Shown here: positions 10,901 through 24,300 of the stretch, piece after piece
Layout: the number at the start of each line of letters is the position of its first letter
How positions within the stretch are numbered: the first letter of the stretch is position 1
Origin: Heterodera schachtii
Taxonomy: Eukaryota; Nematoda; Chromadorea; Rhabditida; Heteroderidae
Assembly: GCA_023374025.1 (NCBI GenBank)
Contig: SIJG01000005.1
Span: forward strand, 1,100,782-1,164,781
Direction: 5' to 3'
DNA length: 64,000 bases
Position numbers and translations under genes: made by a program
Notes under the pieces: model-generated
Seen by the model: the letters and a program-made list of their open reading frames with translations, nothing else
What the model was told of the DNA's origin: nothing
Databases searched by the model: none

Positions 10901-13900
10901 CTCATGCACATTATTCTGTTTCTGTTCGACTTCTCCGAATTTTTTGTTCATTTTTTCTGGTGAAGAAGTGTCAAAAGGTGCAACCTGATAACATTTGATA
11001 ATTAATATAAAAAAATCATTAAGGAAACTTTTTTTAATGAAAGGATTTATAAATTTAGTTTTTTTTCAAATAATTATTGTTTTAGTGCAAATATTAACAC
11101 ACATATTAAAATTTAAAAACATACCGCTAGTTTGTTAAAATGAATGCTCTTAGAATTGCACAATTGGCCCATGGTGTCTTCCATAGTCTTTGTCATATCG
11201 GCATAATTCAAGAATTCACTCATAATTCGCTTATCGGACCTTTTCTCCACCAGAATGGTAATTTTTTCATGTAAATTATGGTTTATATATCGTTCTCTGA
11301 TTAATTTATTGGTGTGAATATGTTTCTTGAAATTCCAAAAGAAATTACCCTTTTTATCAGTGAAAAATGCGAAACGATTTGAACCATCTAAATTAAAATT
11401 TGTTGAAATGAATTTATGGCTTTTTAATGCTGTTCAAGTATTTCTATTGTAAAAACTAATTTGGTATATCCTTTTTTGAAAAACAAAAACTTTTTAGGGT
11501 ACATTTAAAAAAAAAATTATTTCTCAATTGCAATCTCTGTAATTCACAAAATATCTAAAAGAAAGTGTTTTTCCTAATATTAGAGCATGTAGAATCAACG
11601 AAAAAATATTTATTTACATAAAATTGACAGCCCTACTTATTATCATCATAAGGAATTATTGTTCTACCTAATTAATTTTTTAATTTAGGCAAAAAAATTT
11701 TCAAAATATAATTGAGTGAGACATCTTTTAATTGTAATACATTATTAAGTGGGAAAAAACTCTGAAAAGTAAGCTAATCGTATTAAAAATATTTTTTAGT
11801 CTAAGCAAGCTCAGATAAAAATTACTTCAGGGTTAGTCCGAGCTAATTCAAGGAAATTCGGACGAAGGAACAATAGTGGGGTCAGCCTTACTTGAAAAAT
11901 TAGATACTTTTTCAAAAAAATAAATTATAAAAAAGCTTCTTTAATTTTAGACGGCCTGCTTAAAAATCCAATCTTTTAAAATATTTAAATTTCTTTAGAA
12001 CCTAATTGTTCTCAGTGAATACTGGCCCAGGAGTTGGAAAAACAATCATAAAGCAGCTCTTAATCAATCAATCTGTTACTATAATTTTTAGATTTTGTGA
12101 AAGTTTTGATTTATTCAAACTTTTCATTTTGCAGCTGCTAGCTCCTATTTTTATATTTTGTACAATTGAGTGTTGGAAAATGCATGGATAATTTATTTTT
12201 TTTCCTAAACGGCTTTCTCCAAAACCTTACCATATGGTCCAAGTGCCACAATAATTTCATATTGGCCAGCAGGGTAAAATTTATATTTATGACTTTTTAT
12301 GTTCTTCAAAATTTTTTTAACGCTGCTTAACAATGTGTTGGTAACTTCTACTGGTAAGTCCGGAAGTGCTACCTTAAATATTTTAAAATTTAAACCGCAA
12401 AAAAAGAAAAAAGCCTGAAAATTTCGCAAAATTATTAAGGGAATATATAAAAGAAAAATTTACCAAATTCTTGCTAAAATGATGCAAAAACGCAGAAAAA
12501 TAAATAAAAAATCATTTTTCTGCGAATAATAAGCGTAGTGAATTCCGAGCTCAATTAAGCATTTTTGGAGAAAAATGCCCTTTTTAAACAACTTTTTCAT
12601 CCGTTTTACATATATACCGGGGGTACCGTTTAATAAGCGGTCGTGACCAACCCTAGATATAACATTAATTAATTTGATGGAGCAAATAATTATTTTTTTG
12701 GAAATTCACCGGCAATTCAGTGAAATCGATGTAATTTCGTTCGCATAATTTTCCATATGATTTTTCCATTTCCGTATGCATCTCGTCATAATTAATGTAT
12801 TCAGTCATAATTCGCTTATCTGGTGCCTTTTCAACTAGAATTGTGATCTTCTCCTGTGCATTGTAATGTGAATGTATATCGTGGATCACTTCGTCGTTAT
12901 GGATGTGTTTAAAGAAATTCCATTCGATGTTGCCATTTGCGTTGGTTAAAAATTTCGTCTGTTTTGGACCATCTTTAAAAAAATACACAAATAATTTTAA
13001 TTATGTTCATAACACATAAAACGCTAAAATAAAACATTTTTTTTGGACAATTTCAATCACTATTTAGAGATTTTGTCAACCTAAAATTTGATTGTTTCTT
13101 AGTTTCTCTTTGCGCCTAAGAATGGGCGTCCAAAATGGCTCCGTTCCATTTAACTATTAATAATATTACTTATACTTAATCAAATACCGTATGGTCCAAT
13201 TGCAACGATAATTGCATATTGGCCAATAGGCGTAAATGTGTATGTGTCGTATTCAGTGTTGGCATTTGCATCAGGCCTATTATTGTCTTGGTCAGCTTTC
13301 TGTTTTTTGGCTTCTTGTTTTCCATTTATATGTCGCTCTTGAATTGTTGTCGTTTTTGTGAATTCTGGCATTTCCATTGGGTCGGAATGGATATTCAATT
13401 TGTGCTTTTCATTGGCTAATTCTCTTTTCTCCGTTTCCTCCTTTCCCATTTCTTTTTTCTTCAATTCATTCTCATTATTGGACTTTTCTTCTCTGTCCAT
13501 TCCAACCTTTGCCATTTCTTTTTTGTCCTTTTCATTGTCTTTGTTCATCTTCATATTCTCTTTTTTCTCCATTTCCGCCTTTGCCATTTCTTTTTTGTCA
13601 ATTTTCTCCGTTTCCTCCTTTCCCATTTCTTTTTTCTTCATTTCTTTCTCATTATTGGACTTTTCTTCTCTGTCCATTCCAACCTTTGCCATTTCTTTTT
13701 CCTCCTTTTCCTTGTCTTTGTTCTCTTTTTTCTCCATTTCCTCCTTTAACTTTTCTTTTTTATCCATTCCTTCATTTTTACCCATTTTCCCCGTTTCACT
13801 GGCCATTTCTTCTTTGTCCATTCCCTTCTTTGCCATTTCATTTTTGTGCGTTTCCTCCTTTTTGTTGGCCTTTCCTTTTTTCTTCATTTCCTCCTCTTCA

Positions 13901-16900
13901 TTCGCCATTTCTTTTTTGCGTTTTTCACTCCCTGACTCATCATCACTGCTTTGCGTATTCTTCTTTTTTCCCTTTTCTTTACCCGTTTTCTTTTTTGTTA
14001 CTGGACTTTTGGCATTTTTTGTCTCACTTGGACTCATCACCTGAATCAACAATGTTTTATGGAAGTCAGTCCTTTTTTAAAAAATGCAAAAATTCAAACT
14101 TTTTTTTCATTTTTGGTTTTCTGCTGTCCATTTTTTGCTTGTTTATTCAATTGATCACTTTGTGTTGGACTGATCGATCTCTCCGACCCGGACAATGATT
14201 CCGATTCGCTGCTGCTGCTCTTTGCTTTTGTGGTTGATTGCTCATTTTGTGCTTGTTTTGCTTTATCCTTTGTCAATGGTCCATTTTTATTCTTTTTAGT
14301 TGCGCTATTTTTTGGAAAATTCTTTGCCTTTTCCCTTTTTATCATTACCTGCTGAAGTACTGATATATATAAACATGAAAAACATGAAAACACTCATTAA
14401 ACAATAAAGAAGAAGGCATTTAAAATAAATGGTTGACAAATTTAAATGACCATATTCATTACTTGGGGGTGGTGGGGTTTCGAGAATAAATGCATATTTG
14501 ACCATTTTAATTTTACGCCTTTTTGGCTTTTTGGAACTTTCCCCGTTAAAAACACCTCCTCCTCTTTTATAATCTGTTCGCTGTTCAATGTACTTCATCC
14601 CGTTACCCGTACTAAAAGAAGAACCCCGAGAGTTGCCGGTAACTTAGCCCGGTTAACTAACTCTAGTCCGGCGGCGCCTCTTTTCTTAATCCTTTTTTTA
14701 TTGGCCTAAAATAATCAAAAATTTTTTTTTGATATATTCATTTAAAAACAGACTTTGAAACAAGTTTAAAATCTATTTAAACTGCGGCAAAAAGGCAAAA
14801 AGAGCATAATAAAGCAATTAGTGTGGGCGAGACGGAGGGCGGAGGAATCAATCTGACGAGCCTCCGAGGCGATTGACTTGGGGGCCGCCGCCAATCAGTC
14901 AACCGCCTGCGGATCACGCGCGGACTTCTTCCGGAGCCCGAAGTCTCGCTCCACCTAGTGGCCGCCGTAGTCGAGGGTGCGGTGGTTTTTAGCGCAATAA
15001 GCAAAATTAAATTTTCAATTTTTAAGGTATTCATATCAATTCCTTGGGTTTATTTTGCTTTCCCCCATCTTAGGAATGTTTACGGTGATTATATGACATA
15101 AAATAAAGTGTTTTTTCATTGGGACTGCTTCTAGCCTTCATAAAACAACCTCATGGTTCGTGTTCTTCTTCTGCTTGCCATTTTTCTTCGTGCTAATCGG
15201 TTTTTCAAACTGTGGCATCAAATTTTCGCTTTTTTCTTTATCTGCTTTTGCCTTAGGTTTTATATTTTTTGTTTGATTTTTGGTATTTATCTCCTGACAA
15301 ATAGATTTACGAATATTTTTATTTACAAAAAGTTTAAACCTTAAGTTGGTCGAATTCGATGCGTTTTTGATTCCAAAGTTTGCTCAAATTAGCAGCCATT
15401 GTTTGCTCTAATTCGTCATAATTTTTAAATGTTCTTAAAATTCGTTTATCGTCTCCCCTTGCCACAAGCACATTAACTTCCTCAGGCGATTCCAAGTTAA
15501 TGTATCTTGCTCGCATCATTCTGTTTTCGTTAAATTGCTTCCAAAAATCGCATTTGATTGTACCTCGATCATCAGTAAAAAATACAAATTGCTTTCGTCC
15601 ATCTGTTTAAATTATTTATATTTTAAAACTATTCAAATAAAAAATAAATTTCTTCAAGTTTTTTTAACTTACAAATATTATTGTACCCCATGTTATCATT
15701 GTAACAATCTATTTTGTTAATGTGTTTATTTACCTAATTGACCAATTACGATAATAATTTGGTATTTCTCGGAAGGATGGAAAGTGCAATTGTTGTCACA
15801 TTTTTCACTGATTATTTTCTCATCATTTTGGTTTGGGTTTTCTTTTTGAACTTTTAGTTCACTTTTTCTATTTTCATTTTCATTTTTTTGTTGTCCATTT
15901 TTCTTTTCATCCTTTTTTATCGCTTTGTCCGTCGATTTCACTTCCTCTTTCTTTTTCGGTGTAAGCTTTTGTTTCTTAATTCAGAGCTTTGATCGAAAAG
16001 TTTTTGGAAAAGGATATCAATGAATAAAAAATAAAGGATTTGCCATTTTTTTTGATTCAATCGACTGAGTATTAGGGATATACAGTGCCGGAAATATTTA
16101 TGCGCCGACTTAAAATTTTCAATTTCTGTATTTTTCTTGGAAATGTCTAACGATAGAAAATGGTTTGTTTTACGAAAGAGGCAGAAATATTTAGATTTAA
16201 AACTATTGAAATTTTGAAAAATATTTTCAATTTGCTAACAAATTTTCCCCTCAAAAATCTTAAAATCTAATGTCAATTTTTAAAAAATTATGAAGAAGCA
16301 TGGGCCGGTGTGTCGACAGAGGAGAAAATTAAAAAATTGGCCAAATTTGTTGACTAATTTTAAACAAAATTGATAAATTATGATTTTTTTCTAAAAAAGA
16401 AAAAAAAATTAAAGAAAGAAAATTAAGCTATTTATAGACCTCTTCCAAACTCGGACCTGGGAGGAGTTCCCCAGTCCCGCTCTACTCCAAATTCAGAACC
16501 ATCCGAGAACACTAAAATCAACTCGCCCAAAAGTTTTTGTCCTATACAAATTTTGATCCTATTTAAATATATTAAATTCAATTTTTTTTTCATATAGTAT
16601 TTTTCATGTCCTAACCACATTATCTTGACTGCTCAGTTCATCACTCTGATTGTCCGTACCGTAATCCATTTTTTCTACATGTTTGTCAGTTAGTGTTTCC
16701 TGTAAATTCATGGGTATATTACTGTAAGTGAAAAATAATAAATAAATTTGAATAAATTAATACTTTTAAATTTGGCTAAAATATGTGTTTCAGCCCATAT
16801 TTTTTTCAATAGCTCTTTTCTCCAAATGGTTCAGGTATGTGTTAAAAAATGCTTTTCAAAATTCGTTTTATTTTTTATCTGAATTTGACCGGCAATTCGC

Positions 16901-17033
16901 TGAATTTAGTTTGGTTGCTGCGCCTGAGTTTTCCATTCTCTTCAGCATAACTTCGCTGTTCTTTTTTACTGTTTTCCACAAAACGCACAGCAATGATAAG
17001 CATAAAAATTGAAATAAGTAAAACCAATTTCAT
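7989..17033 (-). CDS. secreted GPYDG-domain/OTU protease multidomain protein (gene 1)
   Basis: Predicted secreted cysteine protease of the OTU deubiquitinase fold fused to a repeated unknown domain. Sixteen exons all join in phase: 17033-16890, 16699-16619, 15974-15734, 15602-15340, 15293-15150, 14351-14100, 14040-13188, 12972-12710, 12372-12231, 11387-11125, 10984-10826, 10781-10552, 10504-10069, 10019-9843, 8937-8823, 8260-7989; 1344 residues. Residues 1-20 are a signal peptide (MKLVLLISIFMLIIAVRF). A GPYDG-domain tail follows, then full domains at about 136-243, 640-747, 775-882 and 1234-1342. Residues 376-640 are Lys/Glu/Met-rich. The OTU spans about 1000-1216: VIGDGDCFYR gives Cys1009, and LDHYDSIVF gives His1210 with Asp1212. 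A C-x2-C-x6-C-x2-C knuckle (1175-1188) precedes the His. OTU enzymes cleave ubiquitin chains; activity here is inferred. If exon 16 is spliced instead of ending at TGA, the C-terminus changes. Confidence 0.8.
8455..8612. repeat. two quasi-palindromic CGGCGG...CCGCCGG repeats
   Basis: GGGCGGCGCATATCGGCTCC (8455) and CCGGCGGCACATATCGGCGC (8583) are two copies of a GC-rich self-complementary motif scattered through the window (see also 32.6, 39.6, 44.5, 51.5, 61.6 and 61.9 kb). They lie in intron 15 of gene 1. Confidence 0.6.
8700..8792 (-). pseudogene. decayed GPYDG half-exon
   Basis: On the minus strand the sequence reads like the YIIYPNGQYKIIFAVGPY half-domain of gene 2 but with two TAA stops where Q and K stand (YIIYPIG-stop-FT-stop-IIFTVNPY). 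It lies between a working half-exon (8937-8823) and its partner exon (8260-7989), so it is a dead intronic duplicate. Confidence 0.65.
9172..9395. repeat. foldback repeat in intron 14
   Basis: tcaatcgatagccttaagtgtactct on the left pairs with ctagagaacattaaggac on the right; between them are attttttgaaattttgcagg and 'aagtta' blocks shared with the foldbacks at 30.7, 36.7, 40.1 and 45.4 kb. Confidence 0.6.
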
Positions 17034-18323
17034 ATAGAGCATTTTTTAATAGAAATCATACACATTAAAAATCTAATATTAAAAATTATAAAATAAAAAT
17101 TATTATAATTGTAATTTTTTTTAGCGAAATTGATGCATTTTTTATATAATAATATTGATGCAGCTATAATTTTACATCAGCTTTATTCACGTATTTATTT
17201 CTCAGTATTGATTTTTTACGAATTAAAAGACGTAATATATACATTATTTTTTGAAGAAAAATTGATTAAAAATTAGTAGGATTTTATGTAACCTTTTTTA
17301 AAAATATTTCCTAAAAAAACTCAATTTTTATAAACTGTAAATATTTAATTGAATCAATGAGTAATTATGTATCGCAATAATTAAATTGAATGACTCCGGG
17401 AATTTAAAGTTTTTTACATCTGTTAATACATTGTCAAAAATAGTAATTTCTATTTTTGATCATTTTTTTTATTTCTTAGGAAGGATGGGTCAAGCGGTGC
17501 CGGTAAGGGTGTGCGCGCGCACATTAAAATTTCACAAATTCTTAGTCAATAGAATTATGGCTAATATTATAATTATTTTTTAAATAACAGAATTTCACAT
17601 AAATGCCAGAATATATATATATATATATATATTTTTAAATCAAGTAATTTCGATCTGAAAATTAATAATCCGACCTTAAAAATATTATTTTCTAAAAAAT
17701 ACCATTACCAACAAAAATGACAGATTTGTTAGCTCGACAATTTAGCAAAATTTTTGCTAAGGATTTAAGAATGTGGGAAAATGGAAAACTTGATGATATA
17801 GAAAAAAAATCTCAATTTTTGGATATCTTTTTTAGTAAATATGTATTCACTTTCTTAACAACTTAATTAAATTCGAAAATTTCTTTGTAGTTATTTAACA
17901 ATATCTTGAGCCAGACTTATTACCCACACCATCTAATGAAGTTTTAATTCTTTTTATCAAAGTCTGAGTTGAAAAGGAAATATTTATTTTTTTTAATCAT
18001 TCGAACGCAAAAAAGACCGATGAAAAGTAAGACTTTCCGAGAGAATTCATAAAATTTCGAGCAAAATTTTATTCTTAATAAAAAGTTAAAATTATGTTAT
18101 TGTGGGAATAATCTATTTTTTATTACAATTATTCTTCGTGCGCTTTTCTGCATTGCCACGGCTGTTTCTTTAATACATGTCTTTATGCTACCATATCAGT
18201 TTGATTTTTGGTTTATTATGACCGAAACAAAGATATTATTAAATAAAAATAAAGAATTATCTTTTTTGTGTCATTTTGTCCATTTTTTAAGTCTTGTAGT
18301 GCAACTTAAGCACAAAAAATCAA
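17034..18323. other. spacer between the two OTU genes
   Basis: Very AT-rich, with a (ta)n run near 17611-17632 and a GTGCGCGCGC stretch near 17508. It should hold the gene 1 promoter and gene 2 3' end. No further exon recognised. Confidence 0.5.
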
Positions 18324-21300
18324 TTAGAAAACGTTTATTTGTCCAATAATTGGCTGATTCAATTGTCCATTATTTAATATTCGTTTTTCTTCTTTTGCTT
18401 TTTGAGAACCTTTTTTGCTTGGCTGCTTCAATTCTAGGGCATTTAATCTTGGTAAGTCTGGAGGTGCGATCTAAATGATGACGGAAGAATGTAAATAACT
18501 GTAATTTACAGACAGGAATTTTTGATTGACACGTTATTAATAGGTGCGAGTTATTTTCAATTTTTAACCATTTATCAAAATTTCGTCTACGGTGGAAAAT
18601 CCAAAACAATAATATTTTCTGCATATTTTGGCAACATTTTAGCATTATTTTTGGCAACATTTTAGCATTATTGCCACCAAAAATGCACATCTTTTTTTGT
18701 TAACTAAGAAAGACTCGCGCAGATCCCTACTTTCACAAAGAAGTCACTTTTGCTTGTGATTTGAGCATACCGTAAGTGCGTCAAAATTGATGAAAGTTGA
18801 ATTGCATAATTGTCCGTTAGTTGCATCCATCGTTTTCTTCATTTCAGCGTAATTAACAAATTCGCTTATAATACGTTTATCGGGTCCCTTCTCCGCCAAA
18901 ATAGTTATTTTTTCTGCCGATTTAGTGCTTATGTAATTTTCTTTTATAAAATTATTGTTGTGTATGTTTTTGAAGAAATTCCATTCGAGATTGCCTTCTT
19001 TGTCAGTCAAAAGAGTAAACTGTTTTGGGCCGTCTTAAACAACAAATACACAATTCATTTTTCTAACATTTTAAATCAAATATAATCCTTACCATAAGGG
19101 CCAACTGCAAAAATAATTTTATACTGGCCATTCGGATAAATGATATATCTGCTTTCTCCAACCGGTAATTTATTTTTTGTTTTCTGATCAAATACGATGG
19201 ATTGGTAATGGTTTATTCCATTATACCAAATTATCACAGGATTTTCAACTAATCTTTCCAAACGCTTATCCTTACATTTTTGGCATAATGTTTTATTGTC
19301 ACAATACTCGCATTTTATTACAAAATTGTGCAGTTTCTCAACTTCAATAAAGTCACTATTTGCCTAAAATGTTCTTTAGAATGAGACTAGAGCGAGTGAA
19401 AAGGCCAGGGCCCAGTACCGGTGTGCAAACCGGGAACCGAAAGAAAATAAGCACTGGTAAGAATGGGGGGTGGTCTGAGTGGAAATTATGATGGAAATTG
19501 GCAAGAAAGGAAGAAAAAATGCATATAAATTCTTTTAAAGCGGTTTTGGCTTTACTTCAATGTTTGCCTTAAATAAAATTTACCATTTTATGGTTAAATT
19601 AAAAAAGAAAATTAAATTTATAATTTCTTAATTTTCCGGGACTTTTTGGAATTTGAAAAGTTTTATTCGGAGACTTCCGAGTTCTGACATTTTGGGTCCA
19701 AAATTCAGAGTTTTCGGTACTTTTTGGCGTTGAAATTGCAATTCCTGGTCCCGACCCTGGATTTTTAGATACCGGCAAGTTCCGATCCCGATTTTCCAAA
19801 AGTTCCCAGGCCCCGCTCAACTCTATCTTGAATAATTGAACAAAAACATACCAATGTTTCCCCGTCTGGGAAATAAACTTCAATGCGTCTCATTACCGAC
19901 GAATCGTCATATTTTGGCTGTAGTTCTTCAAGCACCTTCTTTTCCGCAATTGGATGAAGAATCACAACGGGTCGCTTTAGAAAAAGAGAAATGAGACGCG
20001 CATCTTCAAGCTGGGCCCATCGGCCTTTTCCATTTCGTGCCGGTATTGCCACGAACTTGGCATATGCTTCAAGGTTTTTATTGAACCATTCTGTTGATGG
20101 CTTCTCCAACAATGCATACTCTAGCTCTCTTACAAACTCTTCGTGATTTTTAAGTCGATTTTTCGGGAAATATTCTTTGTTATTAACAATTGCTTGAAGG
20201 GTACTGCCTACAGCAACTCGTAATTCGTCAGAGTTTGATGTTTTGTCAACTCGAAACATTGAATAGCAAACGGATCTGTAAGAAGAAATTAAATCAGCTG
20301 CCTGTCTTTTGTTTTTACCTGTAGAAGCAATCACCATCGCCAATAACATTATAACAACTCGGTACCAATTTCGACAATTCTCTATGCGATAAGTCCCCGG
20401 CTTGGCCTTTTCCATTCGTTGATTTCCCTTTTTTATTTCCGTTGCTTTGTTCGTTCAATTCTAGGGCATTTAATCTTGGTAAGTCTGGAGGTGCGATCTA
20501 AATGATGACGGAAGAATGTAAATAACTGTAATTTACAGACAGGAATTTTTGATTGACACGTTATTAATAGGTGCGAGTTATTTTCAATTTTTAACCATTT
20601 ATCAAAATTTCGTCTACGGTGGAAAATCCAAAACAATAATACTTTCTGCATATTTTGGCAACATTTTAGCATTATTTTTGGCAACATTTTAGCATTTTTG
20701 CCACCAAAAATGCACATCTTTTTTTGTTAACTAAGAAAGACTCGCGCAGATCCCTACTTTCACAAAGAAGTCACTTTTGCTTGTGATTTGAGCATACCGT
20801 AAGTGCGTCAAAATTGATGAAAGTTGAATTGCATAATTGTCCGTTAGTTGCATCCATCGTTTTCTTCATTTCAGCGTAATTAACAAATTCGCTTATAATA
20901 CGTTTATCGGGTCCCTTCTCCGCCAAAATAGTTATTTTTTCTGCCGATTTAGTGCTTATGTAATTTTCTTTTATAAAATTATTGTTGTGTATGTTTTTGA
21001 AGAAATTCCATTCGAGATTGCCTTCTTTGTCAGTCAAAAGAGTAAACTGTTTTGGGCCGTCTTAAACAACAAATACACAATTCATTTTTCTAACATTTTA
21101 AATCAAATATAATCCTTACCATAAGGGCCAACTGCAAAAATAATTTTATACTGGCCATTCGGATAAATGATATATCTGCTTTCTCCAACCGGTAATTTAT
21201 TTTTTGTTTTCTGATCAAATACGATGGATTGGTAATGGTTTATTCCATTATACCAAATTATCACAGGATTTTCAACTAATCTTTCCAAACGCTTATCCTT

Positions 21301-24300
21301 ACATTTTTGGCATAATGTTTTATTGTCACAATACTCGCATTTTATTACAAAATTGTGCAGTTTCTCAACTTCAATAAAGTCACTATTTGCCTAAAATGTT
21401 CTTTAGAATCAGACTAGAGCGAGTGAAAAGGCCAGGGCCCAGTACCGGTGTGCAAACCGGGAACCGAAAGAAAATAAGCACTGGTAAGAATGGGGGGTGG
21501 TCTGAGTGGAAATTATGATGGAAATTGGCAAGAAAGAAAGAAAAAAATGCATATAAATTCTTTTAAAGCGGTTTTGGCTTTACTTCAATGTTTGCCTTAA
21601 ATAAAATTTACCATTTTATGGTTAAATTAAAAAAGAAAATTAAATTTATAATTTCTTAATTTTCCGGGACTTTTTGGAATTTGAAAAGTTTTATTCGGAG
21701 ACTTCCGAGTTCTGACATTTTGGGTCCAAAATTCAGAGTTTTCGGTACTTTTTGGCGTTGAAATTGCAATTCCTGGTCCCGACCCTGGATTTTTAGATAC
21801 CGGCAAGTTCCGATCCCGATTTTCCAAAAGTTCCCAGGCCCCGCTCAACTCTATCTTGAATAATTGAACAAAAACATACCAATGTTTCCCCGTCTGGGAA
21901 ATAAACTTCAATGCGTCTCATTACCGACGAATCGTCATATTTTGGCTGTAGTTCTTCAAGCACCTTCTTTTCCGCAATTGGATGAAGAATCACAACGGGT
22001 CGCTTTAGAAAAAGAGAAATGAGACGCGCATCTTCAAGCTGGGCCCATCGGCCTTTTCCATTTCGTGCCGGTATTGCCACGAACTTGGCATATGCTTCAA
22101 GGTTTTTATTGAACCATTCTGTTGATGGCTTCTCCAACAATGCATACTCTAGCTCTCTTACAAATTCTTCGTGATTTTTAAGTCGATTTTTCGGGAAATA
22201 TTCTTTGTTATTAACAATTGCTTGAAGGGTACTGCCTACAGCAACTCGTAATTCGTCAGAGTTTGATGTTTTGTCAACTCGAAACATTGAATAGCAAACG
22301 GATCTGTAAGAAGAAATTAAATCAGCTGCCTGTCTTTTGTTTTTACCTGTAGAAGCAATCACCATCGCCAATAACATTATAACAACTCGGTACCAATTTC
22401 GACAATTCTCTATGCGATAAGTCCCCGGCTTGGCCTTTTCCATTCGTTGATTTCCCTTTTTTATTTCCGTTGCTTTGTTCGTTCAATTCTAGGGCATTTA
22501 ATCTTGGTAAGTCTGGAGGTGCGATCTAAATGATGACGGAAGAATGTAAATAACTGTAATTTACAGACAGGAATTTTTGATTGACACGTTATTAATAGGT
22601 GCGAGTTATTTTCAATTTTTAACCATTTATCAAAATTTCGTCTACGGTGGAAAATCCAAAACAATAATACTTTCTGCATATTTTGGCAACATTTTAGCAT
22701 TATTTTTGGCAACATTTTAGCATTTTTGCCACCAAAAATGCACATCTTTTTTTGTTAACTAAGAAAGACTCGCGCAGATCCCTACTTTCACAAAGAAGTC
22801 ACTTTTGCTTGTGATTTGAGCATACCGTAAGTGCGTCAAAATTGATGAAAGTTGAATTGCATAATTGTCCGTTAGTTTCATCCATCGTTTTCTTCATTTC
22901 AGCGTAATTAACAAATTCGCTTATAATACGTTTATCGGGTCCCTTCTCCGCCAAAATAGTTATTTTTTCTGCCGATTTAGTGCTTATGTAATTTTCTTTT
23001 ATAAAATTATTGTTGTGTATGTTTTTGAAGAAATTCCATTCGAGATTGCCTTCTTTGTCAGTCAAAAGAGTAAACTGTTTTGGGCCGTCTTAAACAACAA
23101 ATACACAATTCATTTTTCTAACATTTTAAATCAAATATAATCCTTACCATAAGGGCCAACTGCAAAAATAATTTTATACTGGCCATTCGGATAAATGATA
23201 TATCTGCTTTCTCCAACCGGTAATTTATTTTTTGTTTTCTGATCAAATACGATGGATTGGTAATGGTTTATTCCATTATACCAAATTATCACAGGATTTT
23301 CAACTAATCTTTCCAAACGCTTATCCTTACATTTTTGGCATAATGTTTTATTGTCACAATACTCGCATTTTATTACAAAATTGTGCAGTTTCTCAACTTC
23401 AATAAAGTCACTATTTGCCTAAAATGTTCTTTAGAATGAGACTAGAGCGAGTGAAAAGGCCAGGGCCCAGTACCGGTGTGCAAACCGGGAACCGGAAGAA
23501 AATAAGCACTGGTAAGAATGGGGGGTGGTCTGAGTGGAAATTATGATGGAAATTGGCAAGAAAGAAAGAAAAAATGCATATAAATTCTTTTAAAGCGGTT
23601 TTGGCTTTATTTCAATGTTTGCCTTAAATAAAATTTACCTTTTTATGGTTAAATTAAAAAAGAAAACTAAATTTATAATTTATTAATGTTCCGAGACTTT
23701 TTGGAATTTGAAAATTTTTATTCGGAGACTTCCGAGTTCTGACATTTTGGGTCCAAAATTCAGAGTTTTCGGTACTTTTTGGCGTTGAAATTGCAATTCC
23801 TGGTCCCGACCCTGGATTTTTAGATACCGGCAAGTTCCGATCCCGATTTTCCAAAAGTTCCCAGGCCCCGGTCAACTCTATCTTGAATAATTGAACAAAA
23901 ACATACCAATGTTTCCCCGTCTGGGAAATAAACTTCAATGCGTCTCATTACCGACGAATCGTCATATTTTGGCTGTAGTTCTTCAAGCACCTTCTTTTCC
24001 GCAATTGGATGAAGAATCACAACGGGTCGCTTTAGAAAAAGAGAAATGAGACGCGCATCTTCAAGCTGGGCCCATCGGCCTTTTCCATTTCGTGCCGGTA
24101 TTGCCACGAACTTGGCATATGCTTCAAGGTTTTTATTGAACCATTCTGTTGATGGCTTCTCCAACAATGCATACTCTAGCTCTCTTACAAATTCTTCGTG
24201 ATTTTTAAGTCGATTTTTCGGGAAATATTCTTTGTTATTAACAATTGCTTGAAGGGTACTGCCTACAGCAACTCGTAATTCGTCAGAGTTTGATGTTTTG

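Noticed and set aside
13358..14198. Long plus-strand open frames rich in Phe/Ser/Pro
   Set aside because: They are the antisense of the Lys/Glu/Met-rich exon of gene 1; their composition is dictated by the opposite strand, and they lack splice or homology support.
14820..14990. GC-rich patch in gene 1 intron, resembling structural RNA
   Set aside because: Sharp GC rise, but I could not match it to rRNA or another RNA; it lies in an intron between in-phase exons.
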